This document shows positions 36,954 to 46,204 of a stretch of 64,000 bases of DNA, one piece after another. The DNA lies in contig NZ_SJFN01000001.1 in assembly GCF_004328075.1 (NCBI RefSeq), forward strand, positions 99,700 through 163,699, written 5' to 3'. This DNA comes from Siculibacillus lacustris (GTDB lineage Bacteria > Pseudomonadota > Alphaproteobacteria > Rhizobiales > Ancalomicrobiaceae). How positions within the stretch are numbered: position 1 is the stretch's first letter; the number at the start of each line of letters is the position of its first letter. The notes beneath the pieces were generated by a model. That model saw nothing but the letters and a program-made list of their open reading frames with translations, was not told the DNA's origin and did not search any database. A program made the position numbers and the translations under genes.

Positions 36954-37922
36954 ATGAGCCTCATCAATCAACTCGATCTCAATCTGGTCCGGGTCTTCGT
37001 CGCGGTGATGGAGACGCGCAGCACGACGCGCGCCGGCGAGAAGCTCGGTCTGACACAGTCGGCGATCAGTCACGCGCTGAACAAGCTGCGCCGCATCTGC
37101 GGCGACGTCCTGTTCATCCGCACCCCCGGCGAGATGCATCCGACCCCGCGCGCGGAGGAGATGGCTCCGTCGTTGCAGGCGGCCCTCCACCACGTCGAGG
37201 CCGCCTTCGGCCCGCCCGACTTCGATCCGGCACAGAGCGACATGCGCTTTTCGATCGCCTTGACCGACTATGTCGCGGTGGCTCTTTTTCCAGCGCTCGC
37301 CGAGCGAATCCGCGACCGCGGCCTCACCGTCTCCTTCACCCTGCGATCCCTGAACGAGGTGAAGATCACCCAGGAACTCGACCTCGGCACGCTGCACGTC
37401 GCGATCGGGGTGTTCCGGCAGGTGCCGGCGCGTTTCGTCGTCGCCCCGCTCGCCCGCCTCGACAACGTCTGGGCGATGCGCGCCGATCATCCGGCGGCGG
37501 CTGGTCCGCTCGACCTCGCGACGCTCGCCGGCATTCCGCATCTCGACATCCGCCTCGCCGACCGGCCGGGCGAAGAAGACCTCATGCGCAACGTCGTCAC
37601 GAGCAATCCGGATCGCCTCGACGCCCTCTTTGCCGAACAGGGTCTGACGCGTCGGATCGGCGCCGTCGTCGGGCATTTGTTGGCGGTGGCGCCGCTTCTC
37701 GCGCGCTCCGACATGATCGCCTTCGTCCCCGTCGGGATGGTTCGGCAGTTCGGACGATCTCACGGGATCGTCGGTTTCCCGCCCCCCTATCCGACCGAGC
37801 CGATGCAGCTGTCGCTGCTGTTCCATCGCACACTCGGTTCGCATCCCACGATCATCTGGCTGCGCGAGCAGCTCTACGACTTGGCGCGGCTCGAGGGATT
37901 CGAAACCGCCCCGGACGTCTGA
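36954..37922 (+). CDS. LysR family transcriptional regulator
   Basis: A 322-residue regulator. The winged HTH is in residues 1-65 (LDLNLVRVFVAVMETRSTT; LTQSAISHALNKLRR), followed by a two-lobed effector domain (MRFSIALTDYVAVALFPAL onward). The LDLNLL-type start and 'SxTxAxxxLxLTQSAISHAL' form place it with NodD/PcpR-like LysR proteins. Likely target is the divergent or following region; the small exported protein and FMN reductase lie downstream on the same strand. Confidence 0.9.
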   Translation: MSLINQLDLNLVRVFVAVMETRSTTRAGEKLGLTQSAISHALNKLRRICGDVLFIRTPGEMHPTPRAEEMAPSLQAALHHVEAAFGPPDFDPAQSDMRFSIALTDYVAVALFPALAERIRDRGLTVSFTLRSLNEVKITQELDLGTLHVAIGVFRQVPARFVVAPLARLDNVWAMRADHPAAAGPLDLATLAGIPHLDIRLADRPGEEDLMRNVVTSNPDRLDALFAEQGLTRRIGAVVGHLLAVAPLLARSDMIAFVPVGMVRQFGRSHGIVGFPPPYPTEPMQLSLLFHRTLGSHPTIIWLREQLYDLARLEGFETAPDV

Positions 37923-38019
37923 GCCTGCCGAGCGAGCCCATCCTCCCACGATCTCCGTCCGATTCGTCGCCGCCCTGGTGCGTGGGCGTGTCGGCGATCG
38001 GCGCACGACATAATGAATT

Positions 38020-38038
38020 GTACTCATTTTACGAGTGC
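38020..38038. promoter_or_regulatory. Imperfect inverted repeat in AT-rich promoter of the small exported protein
   Basis: GTACTC-ATTTTAC-GAGTGC (5 of 6 arm positions pair) lies within the AT-rich stretch 38009-38080, about 85 bases before the ATG at 38123. ACTCATT recurs at 38052. It is a plausible site for the LysR regulator encoded just upstream. Confidence 0.35.
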
Positions 38039-38122
38039 CATCGTTTCATTTCACTCATTCAACCGAATTGGGCATGGTCTCTTCATCGGAACACCGAAAC
38101 CCGAACTCGAAAGGAACATCCC

Positions 38123-38365
38123 ATGAAGATCCTCACCGCCTCCCTCGCCGCCGTCGTCCTCGCCACCTCCTTCGTCGCGGCCCGCGCCGAGGAACGCGAC
38201 GTGGCCGCGGCCCCCGTGGCCGTCTACCTGCAGTCGATCGGCCGGGCTGCGGCCGCCGCCGCCCCGGTGATCGAGAGCCGTCAGGCGGCCCCGATCGTCT
38301 CCGGCAGCGCGCTCTCCGAGCGCGACCGGATCATGATCGAGCACACCTCCGGTGAAAGCCACTGA
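38123..38365 (+). CDS. Small exported protein of unknown function
   Basis: An 80-residue protein with a clear signal peptide (MKILTASLAAVVLATSFVA, cleavage near ARA-EE). The mature part is short, Ala-rich and contains YLQSIGRAAAAAAPV and SERDRIMIEHT. AAAGGAAC precedes the ATG at ideal spacing. No family recognised. It lies between a LysR gene and an FMN reductase gene and may be cotranscribed with the latter, 110 bases away. Confidence 0.75.
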   Translation: MKILTASLAAVVLATSFVAARAEERDVAAAPVAVYLQSIGRAAAAAAPVIESRQAAPIVSGSALSERDRIMIEHTSGESH

Positions 38366-38475
38366 TCGCGCCGTCGTCCGCGTCGCGCACGGTCCCCTCC
38401 GTTTCCGGAACCATGCGCGACACGGGCGGCTCGAAACCGGCCCTTCGTCCGACGTCACCCAGGAGATCTCCCAGC

Positions 38476-39039
38476 ATGCCGTCCAAATTTCGTCTGCTCG
38501 GTCTCTCCGGCAGCTTGCGCCGCGGGTCCTATTCGACCGCCGTCCTGGAGACGCTGAGCGCCGCGGTGACGGCCCGGGCCGACACGACCGTCTTCGACAT
38601 CGGCACGCTCCCCCACTACGACCAGGATCGGGACGGAGCGGTCCCGCCCGAAACGGTCGTCGAATTGCGCCGCCGCATCACCGAGGTCGACGGTCTCGTC
38701 GTGGTGTCGCCGGAGTTCAACTACGGCATTCCCGGCGTGCTCAAGAACGCGATCGACTGGGCGTCGCGGCCGGCCTTCGCCTCGCCGTTGAAAGGCAAAC
38801 CGGTCCTGATCGTCACGTGCTCGCCGGCCTTCACCGGTGGCGTCCGCGCTCAGAGCCAGCTGCGCGAGACCTTCGCCGCCACCTTGTCGCGCCAAGTCGC
38901 TTCACCCGAGGTCGTCATCGGTCAGGTCCGCGACAAGATCGTCGACGGCCGCCTGATCGATCGCGCGGCGCTCAACTTCTCGCTCGGCGCCTACGAGGCG
39001 CTCTTTGCCGACATCGCCGCGATCCGCGCCGCGTCGTGA
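38476..39039 (+). CDS. NADPH-dependent FMN reductase family protein
   Basis: A 187-residue flavodoxin-fold reductase. The FMN phosphate loop is GLSGSLRRGSYS and the second binding segment VVVSPEFNYGIPGVLKNAIDW. This is the ChrR/SsuE/azoreductase-like family, reducing FMN, quinones or metals. The ATG at 38476 has AGGAGA upstream; an in-frame ATG at 38413 is less well supported. Runs tail-to-tail towards the permease at 39095. Confidence 0.9.
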   Translation: MPSKFRLLGLSGSLRRGSYSTAVLETLSAAVTARADTTVFDIGTLPHYDQDRDGAVPPETVVELRRRITEVDGLVVVSPEFNYGIPGVLKNAIDWASRPAFASPLKGKPVLIVTCSPAFTGGVRAQSQLRETFAATLSRQVASPEVVIGQVRDKIVDGRLIDRAALNFSLGAYEALFADIAAIRAAS

Positions 39040-39094
39040 GCCGACCGTTCGCGCCGCCTCCCACCTCCCGCGGCCGGCGTCGAGGCGCGGCGGT

Positions 39095-39826
39095 TCACTT
39101 CGCGGTCGAGCGTCGGCGCCGCGATCGCCGACCGGCGGAACCGCCGAACCGCGCCTCGGTGAGGTTCACCAGACCGATCAGCCCGAGCGCCACCGCCATG
39201 TAGAGCGCCGTGGCGATGGCGAAGATCTGGAAGGTCAGGAAGGTCTCGTGGTTGATCTCCTGGGCGACGTGGGTCAGTTCCGCCACGCCGATCGCCGCGG
39301 CGAGACTGGTGCCCTTGAAGAACAACAGGATCTGGTTGCAGATCGCCGGCGTCGCGGCCCGCACCGCCTGGGGCAGCACGACGAAGACCATGCTCGCCAC
39401 GAAGCCGAGGCCACTGGCACGGGCGGCGAGATATTGGCCGGGCGGCAGCGAGCGGATGCCCGAGCGCAGATCCTCCGACACATAGGCCGCGAAAGCCGAG
39501 GACAGCGCGAGCGCGGCGTAGACGAATTCCGAGGCCGAGGCATTGATCGGCCCGGTGATCCGATCGGGCAGGATCTGAGGCATGGCGAAGTACCAGAACA
39601 GCATCTGCACCACCATCGGGATGTTGCGATGGCAGGCGACCCAGGCGGCGAGGAGCGGCTCGAGCCAGCGCGGCAGCGCCGCCCGCAGGAGCGCCATCGC
39701 GAAGCCCGCCGTGCCGCCGACGATCACGAAGGTCACCGTCAGTTCCAGGGTGGTCAGCAGGCCGTGGCCGATCGCGCCGAGGTAGGGCGGTTGCAACAGC
39801 GTCGGCAGCCAATCGGCCGAGGTCAT
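39095..39826 (-). CDS. Polar amino acid ABC transporter permease (GltK/HisM-like)
   Basis: A 243-residue inner-membrane permease with five helices and the His/Glu/Gln-family coupling region VLPQAVRAATPAICNQ. The N-terminal HGLLTTLELTVTFVIVGG and FRNIPMVVQ-type (CHRNIPMVVQML) segments are typical. It is the last gene of the leftward 12-gene run and starts inside the stop of the molybdoenzyme gene (ATGA). No ATPase or binding protein of its type is adjacent; both are found at 56.6-58.1 kb on the opposite arm. Confidence 0.88.
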   Translation of the reverse strand: MTSADWLPTLLQPPYLGAIGHGLLTTLELTVTFVIVGGTAGFAMALLRAALPRWLEPLLAAWVACHRNIPMVVQMLFWYFAMPQILPDRITGPINASASEFVYAALALSSAFAAYVSEDLRSGIRSLPPGQYLAARASGLGFVASMVFVVLPQAVRAATPAICNQILLFFKGTSLAAAIGVAELTHVAQEINHETFLTFQIFAIATALYMAVALGLIGLVNLTEARFGGSAGRRSRRRRSTAK

Positions 39827-42183
39827 GGGGCCACGTCCCGCGGAGGCGGTGCGAGTTCGACGAAGTCCGGTGGGTCGAAGGCCCTGACCGGCGGCAGCGG
39901 CCCGTCGAACCGTTCGATCTCGACCAGACACGACTGGGCGCTCGGCCCTTGGGTCAGCCGCGACGTGCCGATGTCGGCGGTCAGCACATTGGGATTGCCG
40001 TGGCGGTCGAGCGGGCGATCGGAGCCGTCTTCGACCGGGTCCCACCACGCGCCGGTCGGCAGACAGGCGACGCCGGGCACCACGCCGTCGTCGAGTCCCG
40101 CCACCGCCAGACAGGCGCCGCGATCGTTGAAGAGGCGCACCGCGTCACCGTCGCCGATGCCGCGGGCGCCCGCATCGGCGGCGTGGAGGCGGACGACCTC
40201 GCGGCCGCGCCGCTTGCCCTCGGCCGAGCGACCGCCGTGGTCGTATTGGGAATGCAGCCGGTGTTCGGGTTGGTTCGACAACAGGTGGAGCGGATGGCGC
40301 GCGGCGAGCGGGCTGCCCCAGCCCTCGCGCGGCGGGATCCAGGCCGGATGGCCGGGGCAGTCGGCATAACCGAACCGCGCCACGGTCTCGGAATAGAGTT
40401 CGATGCGGCCGGAGGGCGTTCGCAAACGATTGGCCTCCGGATCGGCGCGGAATTCGGCGAGGAGATCGGTCTGTTCGGCCGGCGCCAGGGCCGGCCGCAG
40501 CACCGGCCCCTCGGCCCAGAAGCGGTCGAACTCGGGCAGGTCGCCCGCTTCCGGGGTGCGCACCCGGAATTCGTCCCAAAGCCGCCGCAGCCAACCGTCG
40601 GTGTCGAGCCCCTCGGTGAAGATCTCCGCCGCCCCGAGCCGTTCGGCCAGCGCCGAGAAGATCGCATAGTCGTCGCGCGCCTCACCGACCGGAGCGAGGA
40701 CGCGGTGCGAGGGCGAGACGAAGCGGTCGCGCACCGACGCGGCGATGTCGTCGCGCTCGAGCGCCGTGGTCGCCGGCAGGACGATGTCGGCGTGGCGGGC
40801 GAGCGGGTTCCACCAGGACTCATTGACGATCACCGCCTCCGGCCGCTGCCAGGCCCGGCGCAGGCGGTTGAGGTCCTGATGGTGATGGAACGGATTGCCG
40901 CCGGCCCAATAGATCAGCCGCAGATCGGGATAGCGCCGGGATTCGCCGTCGAAGTCGTAAGTTTCTCCCGGCGACAGCAGCGCATCGGCGATGCGGGCGA
41001 CGGGAATGAAGTCGGCGACCCGGTTGGTGCCCTGCGGCAGCACCGGCCAGCGCGTCGCCGGGACGGCGTTGCCGACGCCGTTGACCGAGGCATAACCGAA
41101 GCCGAAGCCGCCGCCGGGCAGGCCGATCTGGCCGAGTAGCGCGGCGAGCGCGATCGTCGCCCAATAGGGTTGCTCGCCGAAATCGGCCCGCTGCAGCGAC
41201 CACGCGACCATCAGGAACGACCGCGTCGCCGCCAGCCCCCGCGCCAGCGCCCGGATGGTCGCGGCCGGCACGGTGGTGATCGCTTCGGCCCATTCGGGGG
41301 TCTTGGGGGTGCCGTCGCCGGCGCCCCGGACGTAGTCGACGAAGACGGCGTGGCCGGTGGTGAATCGCTCGAGGAAGGCCCGGTCGACGAGGTCCTCGGC
41401 GATCAGCACCTCGGCCAGCGCCAGGATCAGCGCGGTGTCGGTGCCCGGGCGGATCGGCAGCCATTCGACGTCTTCGCCGGCGCCGTCGGCGCGCAACGGC
41501 GAGACGCAGATCACCCGGGCGCCGTTCTCTCGCGCCCGCGCCACCGCCTCGCCGACGATGTGGCGGGCGATGCCGCCGGAGCTCACCTGCGCGTTCTTCA
41601 GCGGCGCACCGCCGAACATCACGATCAGCCCGGCATGATCGGCGATGCGGTCCCACGGGGTGTGACCGTCGATCAGCCCGCTGCGGTCGCCGATCACGTG
41701 CGGCAGGAGGTAGTCGGCGGTGGCGAAGCTGTAGTTCTGGACCGAGCGGGTATAGCCGCCGATCGCATTGAGGAAGCGGTGGACCTGACTCTGGGCATGG
41801 TGGAAACGGCCGGCCGAACTCCAGCCGTAGGAGCCACCGAAGATCGCGCCGTTGCCGTGGGTGTCGCGGACCCGCGCCAGTTCGGCGGCGGCGAGATCGA
41901 GCGCCTCGTCCCAGCCGATCTCGACGAAGGGCTCGCGTCCCCGGCCCTCGCCTTCGACCCGGCCGGTGCGACCGGCGCGGCGCGCCGCGAGGAACGACGC
42001 CCTGACCGCCGGCCGGCGGATCCGCGCCGGCGCGTCGTTGGCGGCGATCACCCCCTCGATCAGCCGCGACGGGTCGGGATCGGCCTCGAAGGGGTCGAAG
42101 CCGACGATCTGGTCCTCGGCCATGCGGGCGCGGTAGAGCCCCCAGTGGGTGGCGACGATCGGGTGGGGCGGGCGCGGCGGCAT
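39823..42183 (-). CDS. Molybdopterin-dependent oxidoreductase, BisC/TorA/DMSO-reductase type
   Basis: A 786-residue molybdenum enzyme of the DMSO-reductase family, single-subunit branch (BisC, TorA, DorA). GGSYGWSSAGRFHHAQ carries the probable serine ligand to molybdenum. There is no N-terminal Fe-S cysteine motif. No Tat signal is present: it starts MPPRPPHPIVATHWG, as in cytosolic BisC, which reduces biotin or methionine sulfoxides. NESWWNPLARHADIVLPA and the C-terminal cofactor domain are intact. It is cotranscribed with a FAD oxidase upstream and a permease downstream. Confidence 0.88.
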   Translation of the reverse strand: MPPRPPHPIVATHWGLYRARMAEDQIVGFDPFEADPDPSRLIEGVIAANDAPARIRRPAVRASFLAARRAGRTGRVEGEGRGREPFVEIGWDEALDLAAAELARVRDTHGNGAIFGGSYGWSSAGRFHHAQSQVHRFLNAIGGYTRSVQNYSFATADYLLPHVIGDRSGLIDGHTPWDRIADHAGLIVMFGGAPLKNAQVSSGGIARHIVGEAVARARENGARVICVSPLRADGAGEDVEWLPIRPGTDTALILALAEVLIAEDLVDRAFLERFTTGHAVFVDYVRGAGDGTPKTPEWAEAITTVPAATIRALARGLAATRSFLMVAWSLQRADFGEQPYWATIALAALLGQIGLPGGGFGFGYASVNGVGNAVPATRWPVLPQGTNRVADFIPVARIADALLSPGETYDFDGESRRYPDLRLIYWAGGNPFHHHQDLNRLRRAWQRPEAVIVNESWWNPLARHADIVLPATTALERDDIAASVRDRFVSPSHRVLAPVGEARDDYAIFSALAERLGAAEIFTEGLDTDGWLRRLWDEFRVRTPEAGDLPEFDRFWAEGPVLRPALAPAEQTDLLAEFRADPEANRLRTPSGRIELYSETVARFGYADCPGHPAWIPPREGWGSPLAARHPLHLLSNQPEHRLHSQYDHGGRSAEGKRRGREVVRLHAADAGARGIGDGDAVRLFNDRGACLAVAGLDDGVVPGVACLPTGAWWDPVEDGSDRPLDRHGNPNVLTADIGTSRLTQGPSAQSCLVEIERFDGPLPPVRAFDPPDFVELAPPPRDVAP

Positions 42184-42203
42184 GGCGGGCGTCTCCTCGG
42201 GAG

Positions 42204-43583
42204 TCAGGTGGGGTGCGAGCCGAGCTTGCCCGGGTTCATGATGCCGCGCGGATCGAAGGCCGCCTTCAGGCTGCGCATCAGCCCGAGGGCGGGGCCGTGT
42301 TCGGCCTCGAGGAAGCGCAGTTTGCCGAGGCCCACGCCGTGTTCGCCGCTCGCCGTGCCGCCGCTCGCCAGCGCCCGCTCGACCACGCGGGCGGCGAGCC
42401 GCTCGGCCTCGCGGATCTCGTCCGCCGCCCCGGGCATCACCAGATAGCTGACGTGGAAATTGCCGTCGCCGACATGGCCGTTGATCTTGGCGCGCAGGAA
42501 CGAGGCGTCGGCATCGGCGCGGGCGGCGAGGATGTTCTCGGTCAGCCGCGAGATCGGCACGCAGGCGTCGGTGGCGAAGGTCGCCGAGCCCGGGCGCAGC
42601 GCCCGCGTCGCCGGGTTGGAGTCGTAGCGCGCCCGCCACAGACGGTTGCGCTCCTCGGGATCGGTGGCGAAGCGGAAATGCCGACCGCCGAACTCGGCGG
42701 CGATTTCCTCGACCTGCGCCGCCTGTTCGGCCACCCCGGCCGGGGTGCCGTGGAACTCCAGGAACAGGGTCGGCGCGACCTCGAGCGCGAGATGCGAATA
42801 ATTGTTGGCGGCCTCGATCGCCACTTCGTCGAGGAATTCGATGCGGGCGACCGGAATCGCCGACTGCATGGTGGCGATCACCGTGTCGACGGCCGCCGCC
42901 AGGGTCGGGAAGGTGCAGACCGCGGACGAGATCGCCGCCGGAATCGGATGCAGCCGCACCGTGACTTCGGTGATGATGCCGAGCGTGCCCTCGGCGCCGA
43001 CGAAGACCCGGGTGAGGTCGTAGCCGGTCGAGGACTTGCGCGCCCGGGTGCCGGTGCGGATCACCTCGCCGTCGGGCAGCACCACTTCGAGCGCCAGGAC
43101 GTTCTCGCGCATGGTGCCGTAGCGCACCGCGTTGGTGCCGCTCGCCCGGGTCGAGGCCATGCCGCCGATCGAGGCGTCGGCGCCGGGATCGACCGGGAAG
43201 GTCAGGCCGGTGTCGCGCAGATGGGCGTTGAGCTTTTCGCGGGTGACGCCGGGCTGGACCACCGCGTCGAAGTCTTCCGCATGGACCGCGAGCACCGCGT
43301 CGAGGCCGGAAAGATCGATCGACACCCCGCCCCGCGGCGCGTGGATCTGGCCTTCGATCGACGTGCCGACCCCGAACGGGACAACCGGCACGCCGTCGTC
43401 GTTGCAGATCGCCAGGGCGCGGGCGACGTCCTCGGTCGAGCGGGCGAAGAACACCGCATCGGGCAGCATCGCCGGCAGGTAGGAGAGATCGTCGCCGTGG
43501 CTGCGGCGCACGTCCTGCGACCGGCTCACGCGCTCGCCGAACAGCGCCGCGAGCCGATCGATGGTGGTCTCGATCCCGGTCAT
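42204..43583 (-). CDS. FAD-linked oxidase, D-lactate dehydrogenase/GlcD type
   Basis: A 459-residue 2-hydroxyacid dehydrogenase. The FAD-binding PCMH domain has VPFGVGTSIEGQ, DPGADASIGGMASTRASGTNAVRYGT and VGAEGTLGIITEVT. The C-terminal FAD oxidase domain has NGHVGDGNFHVSYL and ASGEHGVGLGK, ending in the usual MNPGKLG. It would oxidise a D-2-hydroxy acid and pass electrons to quinone or cytochrome c. The ATG at 43583 follows GGGAG. Confidence 0.9.
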   Translation of the reverse strand: MTGIETTIDRLAALFGERVSRSQDVRRSHGDDLSYLPAMLPDAVFFARSTEDVARALAICNDDGVPVVPFGVGTSIEGQIHAPRGGVSIDLSGLDAVLAVHAEDFDAVVQPGVTREKLNAHLRDTGLTFPVDPGADASIGGMASTRASGTNAVRYGTMRENVLALEVVLPDGEVIRTGTRARKSSTGYDLTRVFVGAEGTLGIITEVTVRLHPIPAAISSAVCTFPTLAAAVDTVIATMQSAIPVARIEFLDEVAIEAANNYSHLALEVAPTLFLEFHGTPAGVAEQAAQVEEIAAEFGGRHFRFATDPEERNRLWRARYDSNPATRALRPGSATFATDACVPISRLTENILAARADADASFLRAKINGHVGDGNFHVSYLVMPGAADEIREAERLAARVVERALASGGTASGEHGVGLGKLRFLEAEHGPALGLMRSLKAAFDPRGIMNPGKLGSHPT

Positions 43584-43629
43584 TGCCGCTCCCTTTCGCA
43601 CCGGCGCCGCGCCGTCCGACCCGCGCCGC

Positions 43630-44289
43630 TCACAGGCGGAAGTCCGAGCCCTTCTGGGCCATCAGGGCGTTGAGGTTGAGCATTTCCCAGGTGGTGTCGC
43701 CGCGCAGCAGGGCGGCGCGGAAGCGGGCCTCCTTGGCCTCGCGCTCGGCGGAGGCGACGGCGATCGCCGGGATCGCGGCGGCCGGGATCACCACCACGCC
43801 GTCGTCGTCGCCGATCACCAGATCGCCCGGCGAGACCAATTCGCCGCCGACCACCACCGGCTTGCCGAGCTCGCCCAGCGTCTCCTTGATCGCCCCCTTG
43901 ATCGACACCGCCCGGGCGAAGACCGGGAAGCCGAGCGCGTGGATCTGCGCCGAATCGCGCACCCCGCCGTCGACCACCAGACCGGCCAGCCCACGGGCCT
44001 TGGCGCTGCTCGCCATGACCTCGCCGAACAGGCCCTGTTCGGTGAAGCCGGCGGCCGCCACGACGATCACCTCGCCGGGCTTGGCGAGCTTCAGCGCGGC
44101 ATGGAGGGTGAGGTTGTCGCCGGGCGGGCAGGAGCAGGTGAAGGCGCGGCCGAGCACCCGCATCCCCGAGCGGATCGGCTTGATGGCGGAATCCAGCGCC
44201 CCCTTGCGCCCCATCGCCTCGTGGGCGGTGGCAGCGGTCACGGTGCGATAGGCGACGGCGACGTCGATCGGTTCGGCAGCGGTGGTCAT
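43630..44289 (-). CDS. RraA family protein 1 (4-hydroxy-4-methyl-2-oxoglutarate aldolase-like)
   Basis: A 219-residue RraA-fold protein. It carries the catalytic and metal motif VVDGGVRDS and the loop PPGDNLTLHAAL. Members are either class II pyruvate aldolases/oxaloacetate decarboxylases or RNase E inhibitors; a catabolic neighbourhood favours the aldolase. The first of three RraA-type genes in the same operon. Close in sequence to the one at 45539. Confidence 0.88.
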   Translation of the reverse strand: MTTAAEPIDVAVAYRTVTAATAHEAMGRKGALDSAIKPIRSGMRVLGRAFTCSCPPGDNLTLHAALKLAKPGEVIVVAAAGFTEQGLFGEVMASSAKARGLAGLVVDGGVRDSAQIHALGFPVFARAVSIKGAIKETLGELGKPVVVGGELVSPGDLVIGDDDGVVVIPAAAIPAIAVASAEREAKEARFRAALLRGDTTWEMLNLNALMAQKGSDFRL

Positions 44290-44311
44290 GAACGCGGGTC
44301 CTCGTGGATCT

Positions 44312-45502
44312 TCAGCGGGTGACGTCGGCGACGCCCCAGACGTAGTTCTTGCGCGGGAACTCTTCCCAGTACTGGCGGTAGTCCTTGTGCGGGAAGGCGC
44401 GGTAGGGCCGCTCGCGCAGCGCCTCGACGTCGATGTCGACCCCGAGCCCCGGCGCGGTCGGCAGGTCGACCCAGCCGGCCTCGGAGACGAGGCCCGGGGC
44501 GGCGATCTCGGCGCAGGCGGGCTCCAGATTGACGAAGCACTCGGCGATCAGGAAATTCGGGATCAGCGCCGAGACGTGCACCGTCGCGGCGAGACCGACG
44601 ATCGGGCTGTTGTAGTTGTGGGGGCTGATCGCCACGGCATGGGGCTGGGCGGCGGAGGCGATGTCGAGCATCTGCAGGATGCCGCCGACCGCGCAGACGT
44701 CCGGGTTGAGGATGTCGGCGGCGCGCTTCTCGAAGACCTGGGCGAACTGTTCCTTGGTGTAGAGCGTCTCGCCGGTCACCACCGGGGTCGAGATCGCCCG
44801 GCGGACCTCGGCGACCAGATCGATGTTGTCGGAGAGGCAGGGCTCCTCGTAGCAGAAGATGCCGAACTCCTCGAGGCGGCGAGCGACGCGGATCGCATGA
44901 TGCGGCGCGACGCGGCGGTGGGCGTCGATCAGCAGGTCGACGTCGGGACCGAGCGCCTCGCGCACCGCGCGGACGTTGGCGACCGCATAGTCCTCTTCGG
45001 CCGCCGAGATGAAGGTGCGCCAGGGGCCGGGGAACGGGTCCCACTTCAGCGCCGTGAAGCCGCGTGCCTTGATCTCCAGGGCGCGTTCGACGGTCTGATC
45101 GATGGTCGAGACGCCGTACCACCAGCCGTTGGCGTAGATCCGGACCTTTTCGCGCGAAGCACCGCCGAGCAGATCGTAGACCGGCAGGCCGGCGATCTTG
45201 CCGACGATGTCCCACAGGGCGATCTCGATGGCGCTCCAGGCGCACAGGAACTCGACCGAGGTCCGGCGGATGGCGAAGTCGTCGAACAGGATCTGCCCGG
45301 TGTGGCGGATGTTGAAGGGGCTGCGGCCGATCACGTGCGGCGCCATCGCCTTGATCCAGTCCTCGACGATCGTCTCCTTCTTGACCCCGACATAGGCCTC
45401 GCCCCAGCCGTGCACGCCTTCGTCGGTCTCGATCCGCACGAACAGCAGGTTCTTGCCGCTGCCGGGATGGAACAGGAAGGTCTCGATCCGTTCGATCTTC
45501 AT
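44312..45502 (-). CDS. Mandelate racemase/muconate lactonizing (enolase superfamily) dehydratase
   Basis: A 396-residue enolase-superfamily enzyme. Metal ligands are in LLIDAHRR (Asp), YEEPC (Glu) and VTGETLYT (Glu), and the catalytic His in AISPHNYNSP. The first base is in FTALKWDPF, a single-lysine form as in sugar-acid dehydratases. It probably dehydrates an aldonate-like acid. It lies between two RraA-type genes. Confidence 0.88.
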   Translation of the reverse strand: MKIERIETFLFHPGSGKNLLFVRIETDEGVHGWGEAYVGVKKETIVEDWIKAMAPHVIGRSPFNIRHTGQILFDDFAIRRTSVEFLCAWSAIEIALWDIVGKIAGLPVYDLLGGASREKVRIYANGWWYGVSTIDQTVERALEIKARGFTALKWDPFPGPWRTFISAAEEDYAVANVRAVREALGPDVDLLIDAHRRVAPHHAIRVARRLEEFGIFCYEEPCLSDNIDLVAEVRRAISTPVVTGETLYTKEQFAQVFEKRAADILNPDVCAVGGILQMLDIASAAQPHAVAISPHNYNSPIVGLAATVHVSALIPNFLIAECFVNLEPACAEIAAPGLVSEAGWVDLPTAPGLGVDIDVEALRERPYRAFPHKDYRQYWEEFPRKNYVWGVADVTR

Positions 45503-45538
45503 CGGTGTGTCCGCTCTCCTCGCCCGCCGGGCGGTTGT

Positions 45539-46204
45539 TCAGAAGTCGACGACGATGCCGCGGGCGGCGAGCGCCACGCTGTGGCCGTTGAGGTCCCAGG
45601 GCGTGGCGCCGTCGGCGAGGGCGGCGATCAGCGCCGCCTCGCGCGCCGCCTTGTCGGCGCAGCGGGCGAGCACCGCTTCGGCCGCTTCCGGTGCGACGAT
45701 CACCACGCCGTCGTCGTCGCCGATCACCAGATCGCCGGGCCGCACCGCGACGCCGCCGAGGACGATCGGCAGGTTGAGCGGGCCGAGCACTTCCTTGACC
45801 GTGCCCTTGATGCAGATGTTGCCGGCGAACACCGGAAAGCCGACCTCGGCGATGGTGGCGCTGTCGCGCACCCCGCCGTCGGTGACCAGCCCGCCGAGGC
45901 CGCGGCCCTTGCCGCAACTCGACATGACGTCGCCGAACATCCCCTGCTCGGTGGCGCCGCGGGCGTCGCAGACGATGACCTCGCCGGGCCGCGCCATCTT
46001 CAGCGCGGCGTGGAGCGACAGGTTGTCGCCGGGCTCGCACTGGCAGGTGAAGGCCGGGCCGGCGACGGTCCAGCCGGCGGCGAGCGGCTTGATCCGTGAG
46101 GCGAGCGCCCCGCGGCGGCCTTGGGCGTCGAAGACGGCGGCGGAGCCGTAGGCGAGCAGGCGGCGGGCCAGCGCCACCGGGTCGGTCGGATCGGATGCGG
46201 TCAT
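45539..46204 (-). CDS. RraA family protein 2
   Basis: A 221-residue paralogue of the protein at 43630, sharing the pattern FTC-C-PGDNL-LHAALK and VTDGGVRDS. It has GDLVIGDDDGVV near the C-terminal part, typical of the aldolase branch. Its start overlaps the stop of the upstream dehydrogenase gene (ATGA). Confidence 0.88.
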   Translation of the reverse strand: MTASDPTDPVALARRLLAYGSAAVFDAQGRRGALASRIKPLAAGWTVAGPAFTCQCEPGDNLSLHAALKMARPGEVIVCDARGATEQGMFGDVMSSCGKGRGLGGLVTDGGVRDSATIAEVGFPVFAGNICIKGTVKEVLGPLNLPIVLGGVAVRPGDLVIGDDDGVVIVAPEAAEAVLARCADKAAREAALIAALADGATPWDLNGHSVALAARGIVVDF

